Assembly: GCA_036939755.1 (NCBI GenBank)
Contig: JALLAZ010000083.1
Coordinates: 1 to 59,142, forward strand
Length of the DNA stretch: 59,142 bases
DNA from: Stephanodiscus triporus
Lineage: Eukaryota > Bacillariophyta > Thalassiosirophyceae > Thalassiosirales > Thalassiosiraceae
Direction: 5' to 3'
Positions 11,895 through 23,696 of the stretch are shown one piece after another (position 1 is the stretch's first letter; every line of letters begins with the position of its first letter). The notes under the pieces were generated by a model. It was not told the DNA's origin, made no database searches, and saw nothing but the letters and a program-made list of their open reading frames with translations. The translations under genes were made by a program, and so were the position numbers.

Positions 11895-12363
11895 GAATGT
11901 CCTCGGTCAGGTCTCCCCTTGAGAGGCCATCAACCCCAGTGGCTTTCATCCTCTTCACCAAAATGTGTATGACATGCAGTATGAAACAACCATCTTGCTC
12001 GGCCTCCTTGTGGAGCCTGAACACAATGTCATTAAACTTCTTGCTTGGTGAGTGGCCCTTGTAGTATGCTCCCTCAAATGCGGAGTTGTCTGTTAAAACA
12101 AATACTTCGTGCTTGACCAGCATTGATTCCTTCGACAGCCTCTGAATGCGGTCGGTGAGGTTTTCAGCCTCCCTTACATTTGAGGACTCCTTCCTCCATT
12201 GCATCTTCCAGGACCCAGCCTCGTAGTCCACGCCATATTGTTCCACCACCGCCACTCCCTTCCCCGACCCACTTGGGTCACCAATGACAAACAAAGCCAC
12301 AACGTGCTTGGCCATGTACAACTGCCTTGGGGGTTCCGGGGACTTGGTTAGTCCAGCAAGCAC
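11887..12363 (-). pseudogene. RNase H domain of the DIRS-like element
   Basis: The frame carries an RNase H-like order of acidic residues: GDPSGSGKGVAVVEQYG (first Asp), then REAENLTDRI (Glu), then FVLTDNSAFEGAYYKG (Asp in TDN), then GVDGLSRGD near the end. In DIRS elements this domain follows the RT and removes the RNA template. It is open for 158 codons but cut off from its neighbours by frame changes. Confidence 0.68.
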
Positions 12364-12596
12364 TCCACGTCCCTCCTCAATCTTGGAACGGCTTGTACCT
12401 CAACCAGGAATCCTCTGATCTCCAAAAGCTGATGCAAAGGGAGGAGATCCCTTTCCAACAACACCCCTAGCTCCCTTATCAGAGCCTGGGTCCTCTCCCA
12501 CTTCTCCTGTGATACCATCCTGCAGACTTGGTCTTGATCAGCATGCGTGATGGTGCCCGCCCAAGGGCCTGGTGTCCTTGATGCTGAGGTGCGCTT

Positions 12597-13856
12597 TCAT
12601 GCCTCATCTTGGACCCCCAGAGAGGAGCACATGGCCGCGTAAAACGGAGCTGCTTGCCAGGCCAGCTCAGATAAGTGCCCCACAGCTTGCCCGTTGTCTA
12701 CGTACACGAAGATCTTCGCAGCGATGAACCCATCTGTCCGTATTTTCATTTTCATCACCCACGGCAGATCGGCCCGGTAGCCTGGTGACCCCGGAAGGTT
12801 GAGCCGGACATGGTCCCAGTGGAAGGGGTTAGCCAAGTTCCTCCGGTCCCCGTAGACCACCAGCTTCAGTTGGATCTGCCACTGAAGGCTCCTATAGGGC
12901 AAGTCCCTTAGCCCCATCCAGTTTCTCTCCCGACGCTCCCACCTTGCAGGCCGCAGCTTTTCCCCACACGCGTCCTCTAGAACCAGGGAGCATACCCCCT
13001 GAAAGTCCACTCCAGAGTACTCCCGCAAGCTCTTGTGGAGCTTGTAATTCAGGAACTGGTCTTGAACTTCCAGGTTTCACTGAAAGAAACCTGGTAAGAT
13101 TGCCCTTAGCATTGCCCAAATGGCGAGCAGGCCAAAGTGAGGGGAGTACAGGATATTGTTGAGCCCACAACTTGTTCCATTGCAAACCATCCAAATGTCC
13201 GTTGCCCCCTTGTCTACGCTGACGAAACTCGTCCCACTCTCAATCCTTCCAGCCTTGATGTACTCCAGCCGTCGGACCTTGACCACCTTAGCGCGCATCA
13301 ACTCCTGCTTCCTCGGATCCTTGTGTTTGGACTGTGGACGCGGAAATGGGGGGCCGAACGCACCCGTCAAAAAATGCGGCTGCCCGTCCCACACCTCCCT
13401 CTGATATTCTTGTGGCCAGTTCCAGAAGAGAGGTGCGGACCCATCCAGCCACTCAAACCAGCTGAAGTTAGCGCACCGTCTGATGATGTTGTGCCCGTTG
13501 TTTGTTGTAGGACAACCTTCCCTTGGCCATCCACTCCCACATGGGCCAAACCCTCCCAACACCATGCCCATTCTCCCCCGGACCATTTGTGCTGGGCTGG
13601 GCAGGTTTGATTGCCAGCTGTAATAACCTCGCAGCGCGCGCCGGCACCAAAACTGTAATCCGAGCGCCCAGAAACCAGGCATGGCAGCCTGCCAACCCTG
13701 TGGGAGGCCGCCTCCCCCAGGCATCCTTCCCACCGAGCCGTCACCAAGGCCAAGCACCAGACAAACCGGGTCGTCATAGCCCGCCAGAAATGCGTGAAGC
13801 CAAAGCTGGTCCGAGACGGCCACGTTGTCCGCCTTCTGAAAGTCCCCCTTGACCAT
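12597..13856 (-). pseudogene. reverse transcriptase domain of the DIRS-like element, one nonsense codon and mutated YVDD
   Basis: A single frame of about 420 codons interrupted once by TGA at 13077-13079. Before the stop is DIWMVCNGTSCGLNNILYSPHFGL, resembling the finger/palm of DIRS reverse transcriptases. After it come the NPFHWDHVRLNLPGSPGYRADLPWV region and FVYVDNGQAVGH. The catalytic YVDD box reads YVDN (12693-12704; codon AAC in place of GAC), which would abolish polymerisation. The substitution is consistent with CpG decay. Confidence 0.75.
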
Positions 13857-14758
13857 TTCCGCAGGGTGAAACGGGAGGTGGGTGAGGGTGGACGGAGGGG
13901 CCAGTCTGAGTGCGGCATTTGGAAGTGGTCAAGGTCCCACCCCCGTCACCGTAGAAACCGTTTTTAACCCCCCCAAACTCCCCCCGGAAAGACAAAGTCA
14001 GAAGAAAATCGGCACCCAAAAAGAGGATCTTGGTAGGTGCCGACCGGAAAATGCCTAGGAGCATTGCCCCTGCGGTCGTTGGCAACATAGCAGCTCCTGT
14101 TTGCAATGGTATATCAGGCCACCGCACCCCTGGCTTTTTGGCCGAGGGGGGTGTCCGCCCACTGCATCCCCTGGCGGCACAAACGGTTTGACTGATGGGA
14201 GCAATGCCCCTTTGACGATTGCGTTGGATGTCAGCCCTGCGGCTGACAGACACAAAATGATGGAGTAAAACATTGGTACCAAGAACACGGGTTTGCCTGG
14301 CGCCAACGGTGCCCCAATGGGGCAATCAAGCAGCCTCTACCCCCTCTTCTATTAAAGGAATGCAGGGTTGGGGTGGCGAATTGCGACGGTTGGGAGGGGG
14401 GAGACAGCTCAACAGGTGAGCAATCCCCCGGCAGCTGAGGCTGCATTGCCAGTGGATGCCGACCAGACACGCAGGGGGGGACCACCGAGGGAGTTGCACA
14501 TTGTGCCCTTGGCCCCCTGCCTCCATCCCTGGTTCTGACCATGGAAGTGGCGGTGGCTTTGGCGGCCAATGCCAGCACAGCTGTCTGCATGGACAGCTGC
14601 CCCGGTGATACCTGCCTCGATCCCGGCCACCATCCTCGCAGCGACTGCCCCAGCCATCGCCAACAGGTACCACGGCTGATATGGATGGGGTGGCTGGATA
14701 GGCTGCCGGAGCTATAGTCCCACCATGTGACGTAACTCCAGCAGCGGCCAGTGCAGCG

Positions 14759-15046
14759 GTGGTGGGCGGCGATCCCCCCACTGACGGTGACATGCAAGGC
14801 GCACACGGGCATTTCATGCCCCACACCTTCTCGGAGGAGGAGCTCCGCGGAGCTGACCCTCGTTTGCAGCAGTTCGATGCTGCGGATCGACAGCTCCTTG
14901 GGATATTTGGTGACACGATCCATCTCAACGATGGCACCCCCCTCAATGGTGGGATCGGTGTCAACAAAGATGCAAGATGGCAGCAGCTTTACAACCGCGT
15001 TGCCTCTTGCTACCTCCCACTGTACGATCTCCCCAACAGCCGATAG
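14759..15046 (+). pseudogene. N-terminal fragment of the rightward RT element
   Basis: The frame reads DPRLQQFDAADRQLLGIFGDTIHLNDG and then RWQQLYNRVASCYLPLYDLPN before it stops. This fits the N-terminal region of the RT polyprotein that follows. It starts within 0.9 kb of the right end of the DIRS-like RT, so the two elements lie back to back. Confidence 0.5.
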
Positions 15047-15259
15047 CCTCAACGCTTTCTGTTGATGCTAACTGACCTCTTGGTTGGAGTCATTCAACAT
15101 CACTGGAACTTATAGTGGCCATTGTTATTTCAGGTGATCATCCTCCGCTGAATCTGTGGGATCACTCAATTCCACGATGTCAAGCCAATTGTATGGGGTC
15201 GGCTCAATGATTGGGATGTGGGGAGGTATGTTGCGCTGGTAAAGGGGGGGGGTCAAGGA

Positions 15260-16770
15260 AGCAAGCCTTGACTCCAGTACAGGTGGGAGGAGACAATGCC
15301 ACCTTCTTCGCATGCCGATACGATGCCATGGTGCTTGGAGGCAAGGTCTGCGCAGCTGTTTGGATGGTGACCGATATAGGCACCGGGGGTCCTTATCGTC
15401 AAAATGATCTGGATTCCAAATCCGGACGGCCGGTCGTCGATGTGCTTTGGGACAAACACCCGGACTGCATTGTGCTGTCGGAGTGGGATTTCGATGCCTA
15501 CCCCAATGCCGATGACCTGCTTGACACCATGCCGGTGTATTGCTATGAAGAGTGCATTGCGAAAGCAGCAGCATGTCTCTCTGGCAGCGCTGGGCCGTTC
15601 GGCGTTGAAGCTGATATGCTTAAGCACTGGCTTCTTTGCCACGGCACTCATTCTAAAAGGCTTTGAGAGGAAATGGCGACCTGGGTTGTTGATTGTCTGA
15701 GCAACGGCTCACCCCTCTACACTGCATACCGTGCTGTGAACACGGTTTGGACTGTTGCCCTGGACAAATATCCGGGCGTTCGGCTGCTTGGAGTGGGCAA
15801 GGTCTGGATGCACCTCTGGTCTGATTGTAGTCACATGAAGATCAAGGCCGCAGCAACCAACGCATGTGGGAATACCCAGCTCTGTGCGGGCCTGCGATCG
15901 GGATTGAGGACAGCCTCCATGTCCTTTGGGCCATTTGGCCACAGTCGGCGGGATGGACCAAGGACGGCGCCTCAGTGGAGGAGGATGATGGTGACTTGTC
16001 CGGCGACACAACCCTGTGGAGTCGCATCTGCACCAAGGGTGTTCTCACCCCCGGGACCGATCCCAGGGCAGCTGAGGATGCCACGTTCTCCCGGTACAAA
16101 CCGGAGACAGGCTTTGGCTCTGCTCTCTTCGATGCCCGCAATGGCTTCAATGAGATCAACCATTACCTCATTCTGTGGAACGTGGCGCACCCATGAAATC
16201 GGGAAAGCAGATTTGCATTCAACCAGTACCGGCCCTGGGTCCAGTGCTTGGTCCGGTCAGAACCGGGCAAACCAGCACTTGTGATCCACTCAAAGGAGGG
16301 GATTACACAGGGCAACTCACTTGCAATGAGCCTGTATGGCATGGCGCTGTTGCCTCTTGCATCCAAGATGCAAGAGGCAATCCCCAAGGCCCTGCAGCCA
16401 TGGTACTGCAACGATGCAGGCGCGGCCAGCAAGGCACTGCCGAACGCCTAGTGCCTGAACTTTCTCATGAAGTTTGGGCCGGGATACGGCTATTTCCCCG
16501 AGCCTGGCAAATCCCATTACATTTGCAGGACGGAGGATGAACCCACTGCTGCCCACCGAGCCTTCGAAGGCTATGGACTGGAGATCAACTATGCAAGGGG
16601 GCAGCAGTATCTGGGCGGCTTCATTTGGAGCACCCGGAAGAAGGAGGAGTGGATGGGGGAAATGGTTGGCAGATGGGTGAGTGCAGTGAAGACACTCAGT
16701 GTCGTCGCCGAACGCCATCCCCAGACTGCCTACGCCGGGTTCACGTTTTGCCTTCAGAACGAATGACAAT
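15260..16770 (+). pseudogene. reverse transcriptase core, frameshifted, catalytic Asp lost
   Basis: Successive frames give RT landmarks: GGPYRQNDLDSKSGRPVVDVL (about 15385), GFGSALFDARNGFNEIN (about 16110), KEGITQGNSLAMSLYGMALLPLA (about 16295), the catalytic box at 16401-16415, and YFPEPGKSHYIC followed by QQYLGGFIWST. The palm motif reads WYCND where an Asp-Asp pair is expected (codon AAC for GAC). Many positions where I would expect Arg read Trp, His or Cys, consistent with CpG decay. A stop or frame change occurs near 15666, 16194, 16449 and 16766, so the copy is dead. Confidence 0.72.
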
Positions 16771-17068
16771 ATGTCCAGCGTGTGGTTGCCAACACAGGCC
16801 CCTTCTTCCAGCCGCTGGAGTGGGAAATCTGGATGACTTTCCTCCTCCCAGCCCTCCTTGGTATCCCCCGACAGCAATTGATGGGGATACCGCCAGCTCC
16901 TTACCCAAGACGTAAAGCCGGGGGGACTGGCAATCCACAATCCAGTGGACACTGCACCAAGCGTCCACTTGGCTTTACTTGCGGCTACTCACTACATGAG
17001 GGAGTCACTTGTGTGTGGGGGCATTTGACCTTGGAGCAAATTGAACATGTGCCACTGAGGCCGGACTG

Positions 17069-18003
17069 GTGGCAAGGAAGTCTCGGCTCATTGATAAGCA
17101 GCTCTTTTTTGATGGCCGAGGCCGGGACAACCCCTTGGTAGCAAGACGGGACAAACGGAACTGTGCCGCTGGTGCATGGCTCTCTGTATTCCCTAACCAG
17201 TTAAATGGTACCGGCCTGTTGGCGGACGAATGGAGAGATAACGTCCACCTCAGGTACAGCCATTCCCCGCTGGAGATGCCCGCCGCCTGTGACAGCTGCG
17301 GGGCTAAGATGACAGCCAAACATGCACTCTCATGCAAAGTTGGTGGCCTCGTCCATATCTGGCATGATGATCATGCAGCAGATGAGTGGTGGCACCTGTG
17401 TAGCACTGCGCTCTTCCCCAGTCAAGTTGAATGCAAACCCTGTCTTTTTACATGCATTAGTCACCAGGCAAGAATTGTAGCTGGCAACACAACCCCCCCA
17501 CCACCATCTACTCCAACTGTAACACCTCCAACACCACCCACAACCACTGAGGAAAGGGGCAATGCGAGCTTCCATGGGTTCTGGGAATGTGGCCGGACAT
17601 GCATTTTTTCAACACGCGTATCACGGACACCAAAGCCAAGTCCTACTAGTGGAAGAAAGACTTCGGGAAAGTTCTTTTACAGCACGAGAAGGAGAAGAAG
17701 GACAAGTACCTCTGGACCTGTTTGGAATTGCGGAAGGACTTCACGCCAATATTCTATCTGGTTGATGGTATTGCGGGACCCGAAGCCCGGAATGCCGAGA
17801 AGAGACTTGCCACCCACCTGGCAAGTAAGTGGAATTGCGGATACTCCCAGATGGTGTATTATGTGAGGGTTTGGATGGCAATTGTTGTTGTTTGCACCAA
17901 CAGTCTTCTCATCTGCGGGAGTAGGGATCGACAACAATCCCAATGCCCTCTCATCCCTGACGGGGCTGCCCTTGGCAACTGGCAGACCTGGCAGGACATC
18001 TAA
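17069..18003 (+). pseudogene. C-terminal zinc-knuckle region of the rightward RT element
   Basis: The frame reads KRNCAAGAWLSVFPNQLNGT, then a Cys/His cluster ACDSCGAKMTAKHALSCKVG with a following HIWHDD (C-x2-C ... H-x4-C ... H), typical of the tail of some non-LTR-type polyproteins. A Thr/Pro-rich linker and a last segment, NAEKRLATHLASKWN ending NWQTWQDI, come after a frame change near 17720. Confidence 0.65.
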
Positions 18004-19354
18004 CCCACCTCTTCTTGATCTCACTCTCTCTCTCACCTATCTCAATGAACTCAGCCTCCTGAAACCGGCCGTGCAACATGCCCCTCCCCTTCTTCCTCAC
18101 AACCCTGGGCTTGCTCACCAAGCCTTATAGAATCTAACTGAAATAATTCTTTTTACATAATGTTAAAAATTTGAGTTGCATTTTATTTTTTCGTAGATGA
18201 TAGAGTAGCTATAAATTAATTTATTACTCTATCAATTAATGGATTCCATTCTTGAATCACTTCAACTGCCCCCTTCCCCAACCCCTTGCCCATGTCGGGT
18301 TTGCACAGGATTGGGTCTAAATGTAAAATCTATGCTGCTGGAGGCAGTGGAAGCTCACCATGGTGGGGATTCTTGTGTTTTGTGCAAGTTTTTACGTTCC
18401 TGCCAGAACCCTTATAGCGCTTAAGCTGTTAACAAAATTTGACCAAGAAGCCCCTAACTTTCCTGCCGATGCCCCACAGAGGGATCTTAATATTCCCCAT
18501 CAATTGGCGTAGACATCTCCCGAAAAAAATACCACCCTCTGTGCTCAACCCCTCACAAGCTCTTTTTTCAGGCTATTCCTCACCCTTATCAGAGCCCTCC
18601 TTCCTAGTCGGATCTTGTGAACCGCAGGAACCTTGCTTTGCAAGTGCACACCCCGTGCATTTCACTCTTGTGGTTCAAAATCTTTCACTGTTGTTCGGAA
18701 GAACCAGTGACCTTCTGATCTATGATTCTACGCTTGGTCACCCATAATCAACGGACTTTTTGCCCCGCCGTTTTGACGAGGCTCAGGGTGGATGAGCGCC
18801 AGAGGATGTCAACCGATATATTGGAGGGGCACCACTCAGCAACCTCTGCTTTTGTGTCAAATCGGAGATTCTTCACATGGGCAAAGAGGTGTCATGCAAG
18901 AGCAGAGCAGTTGTCTTGCTTGGTTTCGGTGGATGCAATGTTGCGTCGGTAGGGAACGATATTAGATAGGATCTCCACAGGCAAAGCAATTTCGAATGGC
19001 ACATTTGTGATGAGAGGCCAATAGGGGAGCAGGGGGGGGGGGGGGGTGTTGTTGGTTGGAACAAATTGTATGGTATGGGAACAAAAGATGTAGCTGGATA
19101 ACAACTTGTTGTAAGTTCTTTACTACTCTATATATAGCAACTGCAAAGAAGAGCGCACTGCTGAAAAAATATCACGGAACAACAAAAACGTGCCTGTGAT
19201 GCATGCATTTGATAATGTATATTATTTCGTTGGCCTTTCTGTTGACTCGCCATGCAATGAAGAAAGATGTGGGGTTGACCAACACGAGCAAACTTGATTA
19301 TTGGTTATTCTCTCCACACACTATCCCCACAAAGTCTCCACCGGAAAAGTTTTA
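18004..19354. other. intergenic stretch with one small Cys-rich frame
   Basis: No convincing gene. An ATG frame at 18239-18424 (61 residues) contains CPCRVC and CVLCKFLRSC, which could bind a metal, but it is too short to judge. A perfect poly-G tract lies near 19030-19047. The right end holds the 3' UTR of the module protein gene. Confidence 0.5.
18202..18236. repeat. short inverted repeat (GATAGAGTA / TACTCTATC)
   Basis: Nine-base arms flank an AT-rich spacer just before the small Cys-rich frame. It could be a hairpin or a terminal-repeat relic; nothing else supports a function. Confidence 0.6.
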
Positions 19355-22300
19355 TCAGTTGACAACACAACACATGATATACTTCTTAATTTCAGGCATA
19401 TCCGATGTCAAACCCCACTCGGGAGCTGTGCCTTCCAATTCCTCGTGGCTGTAGCAGGTCGTTGCACTATTTTCATCCTTCTGACCCACCATGACCCAAT
19501 GATTCGGATTATCAACACCAAAAAGGAACGGGGCCCATTGCTCACCCTCTGCGCTAATATCAGTGGTATGGCCACTGCTCACAGGTTGGCTCGGCCCCAG
19601 TGGGCAATATGCTTTGAGGGAACCGATGACAAAGGGATGTGAGGGGTCGGGCCCGTACTGAATCGATTAATGGTCAAAGCAAGCATTTTATCCGATCAGG
19701 CCTTACCAGCGTAGGGGCACAGTTGTCTGCCTTCTAAATGATTACAAAAAGCCTCGGCATCGGCATGTGAACCGCCGAACCAGCCATCATCTAGACTGAG
19801 CCATTTCGGTTGTATATTAATTGTGGGGCTTTCAGTAGCGATCGGGCTCGAATTCGTGACAGGGGCCATGCCCGGCGAAACATACGTTGAGTCCTTACAG
19901 CACAGGATATGCTCCTTAAATTCTGGATGGCTACCATCGACAACCCACTGCGGCAATCCCTCTTCGTTGAAATCCCTGTAGGTGTGACAGGTCGTCGTTG
20001 GATTGTCGCTGATCTTACCAACTAAGACGTAGGTATCATCATCATTGTTAGTTGATGCGATTGGTGCCCATTGCTCGCCCTCAAATGCTGGTTGCTGTAG
20101 ATACAAGGGTCTACCATCCGCCTCTCTGGTCGGTCCACTAGGACAATATGCCACTAGAGGACACAGTTTCATGCCGGCAATTTGATTGCAGAAGTTTACA
20201 GACTCGGCATACGTTGTGCCCTGGTATCCCTCTCCACGTCCATACCATTTAGCGTTATAGAAATCCATCGCAGCCTGCTCCTGCTCTGTCAAAGGAGGCG
20301 TGTTTGATGTGGCTGATGGTGTTGCCATGGGAGTTGCTGATGGGGATGCTGATGGGGATGCTGATGGGGGTGGTGCAGAACAACAAGCAATATGCCGCGT
20401 AATCTCCTCATTACCCTCCCCTGTCTCACCCCAAGGTGGTGGGTCCTTATACAAGTGTGAATACTGAGCACAGCTCGTAGTATTACTCAATAAAACCCAC
20501 GAATTTGGGGCATCACCTATTGGCACCCAGGTTTCATTAACTTCATCCTTGTACCCACCCAATGGTATGGAACCTACTCCCATCGGACAAATTGCCGCAT
20601 AGGGACAGGGAATCCTATTTGAAAAATCCAAACAGAAACGGAATGCCTCAGTTGACGTTTGTCCGTGCCAGCCTTTCGAACGATTAAACCATATTGGATG
20701 GTATCTTTCCGTCGCAGTTTGGTACATGAGGCTGGTTTGTTCTTCGGACATAGCAGTACCCGTATCAGGTGGAGCTTCAATTTCAATAGCGGCCTCATTT
20801 GTGGGCGTCACAGTATCCTGGATCACGCAACACACAATATTACGTGTCAGCTCCTCATTGTCATGTCCAGTGACTCCCCATTCAGGTAGAGCATCATGGC
20901 TAGCACTCCAAGGCAAACACGCCTCCTGAAGTCCATCTTGAACGGATAAGTATACCCAGTCGTTCGTATTGTCCAAAATGGGCACCCATTTGAGCTCTGA
21001 ACCCTCATTTGAACCGCTGACGGGTTTGTGGCCAGGACCCATTGGACAAATTGCCACATAGGGACAAAGTGTGTAGTGCCCAATGGAATCACAGTATTCG
21101 AGGGCCTCCTGGTAAGTCTGGCCATCCCATCCCCTGGATCTGTCACGCCATAAGGGCTGGTACTTTTCGATTGCAAAACTTGATTCGGTCCCAGTTTGTG
21201 TGGGTCCGGCTGCTTCATCAGTAGTCGAGCCAGAATCAATACTTGATGAGACGACACAACACGCGACGTGTCGTGTCATTATTTCCTCATCAACCCCTCC
21301 AGTAAATCCAACCTGCTCGCTCGGTACACACGGCCCTCCGAATTCTGACTTTCCGCTGGTCTGCACCCATAAGTTCGGTCGATCTGAAAAGGGGACCCAC
21401 GAGCCGCTAGGCTCCTCCCTGTACCCGCCGAGAGGCTGGGAGCCGAGCCCCAAGGGACAAATGGCATAGTACGGACAGAGTTCATAGTTTGATGCGGAAT
21501 CGGAGCAAAACTGGATAGCATCGATGTAGGTCGAGCCGCTCCATCCACTCTCGCGGTTGTACCATTTTGGAAGGAAAGTCATTGCCGCGGCCTGGGCAAG
21601 GGTTGGGGGGTGTGGTGGAAGGAGAGGTTAGTGTGATGGGAAGAAGAGGCAGAGAAATCAATCTCCTTGTTTTTAACATAGGAATAGTACATACCATGTA
21701 GATAGACGCGTCCTCCGTGGATGCCAATTCACCACTTTCGCTGGCTTCGTCCTGGGCGAGATCGAGTCCGGACGAGGCACAGCACGTGACGAAACTCGTA
21801 TTCCCGCTCGGCCATGTGGTCTCCGAGCCGTACAAATCCGAATACCTGAAGCAGGGTTTGTTCGCCGAAATCTGGGCGAATTCATGGTGCGCGTCGGGGG
21901 CGATAATGGGCACCCATACGCTCTTTCCCTCCTGATATGATATTATCGGTTCAGAATCCTTTCCCATGGGGCAAATGCCCTCATACGGACATAGTCCGTA
22001 TCCATGAATGGCGCTGGAGCAAAACGTCTCAGCAGCCTCGTACGTCGTCCCCTCCCACCCCGTCGACTTATCGAACATGTGCGGAAGGAACTGTTTGGTC
22101 GCGGCGTCGAACATCATCGTTTGATAGTCGATTAGAACCATCGCGTTGAAGTGGGGGGTATTAAAATTGTCCGCTTTGCAGCAAATGATTTCTTGCGTTT
22201 CGACATCGTTGTCGTTCCCGTTGATTCCCCACTCGGGCGACGTGCCGTGCATGTCGAAGTACTGGATGCACGAATTTTGTCTGCCAACCTGTTTGTGTGT

Positions 22301-23696
22301 GTGCCGTGGTGTGCGGTACGGTGTGGTGTGGTGTGGATGCGTGCCCAAAGAAAAACGTCAGTCGCATGTGAAAAATGGGCGTAAAATCAAATGATGCGAA
22401 ATCGTGAAACGACACCCTCCGTGGGGTCGGAAAAAGGATCAATTCGGCTTCGTGCGATTCCCTCACCTGCACCCAAGAGTTCGGCCCATCCAACAACGGG
22501 ACCCATCTCGAACGCAAATCCCCGTTCGCGTCCCCGTTCGCGTCCCCGCCCGTCGCGTAGCCTAACAGCGGCTCGGTATCGGGCCCGCCGGGACATATGG
22601 CTTCGTAGGGGCAAATGAGGTATCCCCCCGGCCGGCTGCCGCAGAATATCAACGCCTCTGTGTAAGTTCGCCCGTGCCAGCCCGTGGTCCTATCGAATTT
22701 GATCGGATGGGATGGGTCCGACTCGTCGGACTGGGCATCGTCCATCATCCCCTCGAGCTCCTGAAGATCGCCGTCCTTATTCCTCCTCGAGATCCCGATG
22801 CTGATTCCGAGGATGGCGAAAAAAGCGACCATCAAGCAAATACCGCGCCTGACTCGCTTGCTGCGCAGGCATGGATGCACGACGTACCGCTGGCGTCCCA
22901 TCGCGTACAACATGTCGTCGGCGAATATATTCCCACCGCCGCCGCCGAGGTAGTCGCCCGCGCCGTAACGGTCGATCGCGACGCCGCCCGAGGGGGAGGA
23001 GTGCCTCAGTCCGTCGTGGGTGTAATTCCACCCCCTGACCAGGTCGAAATCCCCCGGCTTGACGCTCGGGTAGGATGATGGCTTGACGCTCGGGTAGGAT
23101 GATTCCCCTTCCTCTTCCTCTTCCCGTTCCTCCAGAAGCATCTGATTCTCGTAGGATTCGCGGACCCTGTCCCGCGCGGCGGCGACGCTCGTCGTCGCGG
23201 CCCGGTCCATGCCACTGTCGCCCCGGCCCGCCGAGTAATACTCCTCGTCGTCCTCGACGGGGAACTCCGTCGCTATCTCCGACAGGTATTCCTGGTACGC
23301 CGACATGATCTTGGTCGTCTTGGCCGAGAGCTCGAGGACCTTGGATCCCCCTCCCCTACCGCCGCCCTTGCCACTCTTGCTCCTCGACGAGTTGGAGTTG
23401 TGGGAGGCAACGGTCCCCTCCTCGGCGTCAGCAGCAACATGGGACGCCTCGTCCTTCCCGCCGACGCTGTCGTCTCCGCCGTCGATGGTGTAGGACGCGG
23501 CGACGGCGGCGGCGACGGCAAGGTCGTCGTCGACGCTCTCCTCGAAGCCGTCGCCTCCCTCGGCGGCGACGTCGCTCATGCTTGGAAGGCTGACGTTTAT
23601 CCCGCCTCGACTCTTGCTCTGCTCTTCTCCGCGGCTGAGCTCTCTGCTACGTCGTTGTGTATGTCCTGCCAGTCTGCAGCGCACTGCTCCTGCCAT
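19355..23696 (-). CDS. single-pass membrane protein with seven Cys-rich modules, four exons
   Basis: Exons 23696-22467, 22288-21695, 21591-19707 and 19611-19355 (introns of 178, 103 and 95 bases; phases 0, 0, 1) give 1321 residues. ATG 23696 is used; 23579 is an alternative. Residues 1-280 are acidic/Ser-rich and probably cytosolic. A membrane anchor lies at about 283-302 (LMVAFFAILGISIGI after basic residues, suggesting type II). Seven copies of a roughly 110-130-residue module follow. Each reads W-x-x-x-x-GW-x-G-x-[TS]-x-x-[EDA]-[AS]-x-x-[FY]-C, then CP[YL]-x-[AG]-[IY]-CP-x-G, then W-[VA]-P, a Cys-containing loop and a final CC pair. Cys spacing suggests disulfide-bonded extracellular domains. 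I believe this is a diatom domain of unknown function, but cannot confirm the family name. The intron joints rebuild modules 1 and 7 exactly, strong support for the model. Confidence 0.85.

Larger units (their letters stand above)
9934..13930 (-). mobile_element. decayed DIRS-like retrotransposon (RT, RNase H, tyrosine recombinase)
   Basis: Reading leftward on the minus strand, three domains appear in the order expected of DIRS-type elements: reverse transcriptase (13856-12597), RNase H (12363-11887) and tyrosine recombinase (about 11400-9934). The frame is broken repeatedly by frameshifts and at least one in-frame TGA (13077-13079), and the RT catalytic motif is mutated. The right boundary is uncertain: Gly/Pro-rich coding-like sequence continues to about 14.3 kb. 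I saw no terminal inverted repeats or internal complementary region, which would be needed to confirm the DIRS assignment. Confidence 0.75.
14400..18003 (+). mobile_element. decayed reverse-transcriptase retroelement with C-terminal zinc knuckle
   Basis: Plus-strand coding fragments in changing frames can be read from about 14.4 kb to a stop at 18001-18003, diverging from the DIRS-like element. They give an N-terminal segment (14759-15046), a reverse transcriptase core (about 15260-16770), a thumb-like region and a C-terminal zinc-binding region (17280-17380). I associate this arrangement with a retroelement family abundant in diatom genomes, but cannot place it in a named clade. No LTRs, poly-A tail or target duplication was recognised. 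Confidence 0.7.
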
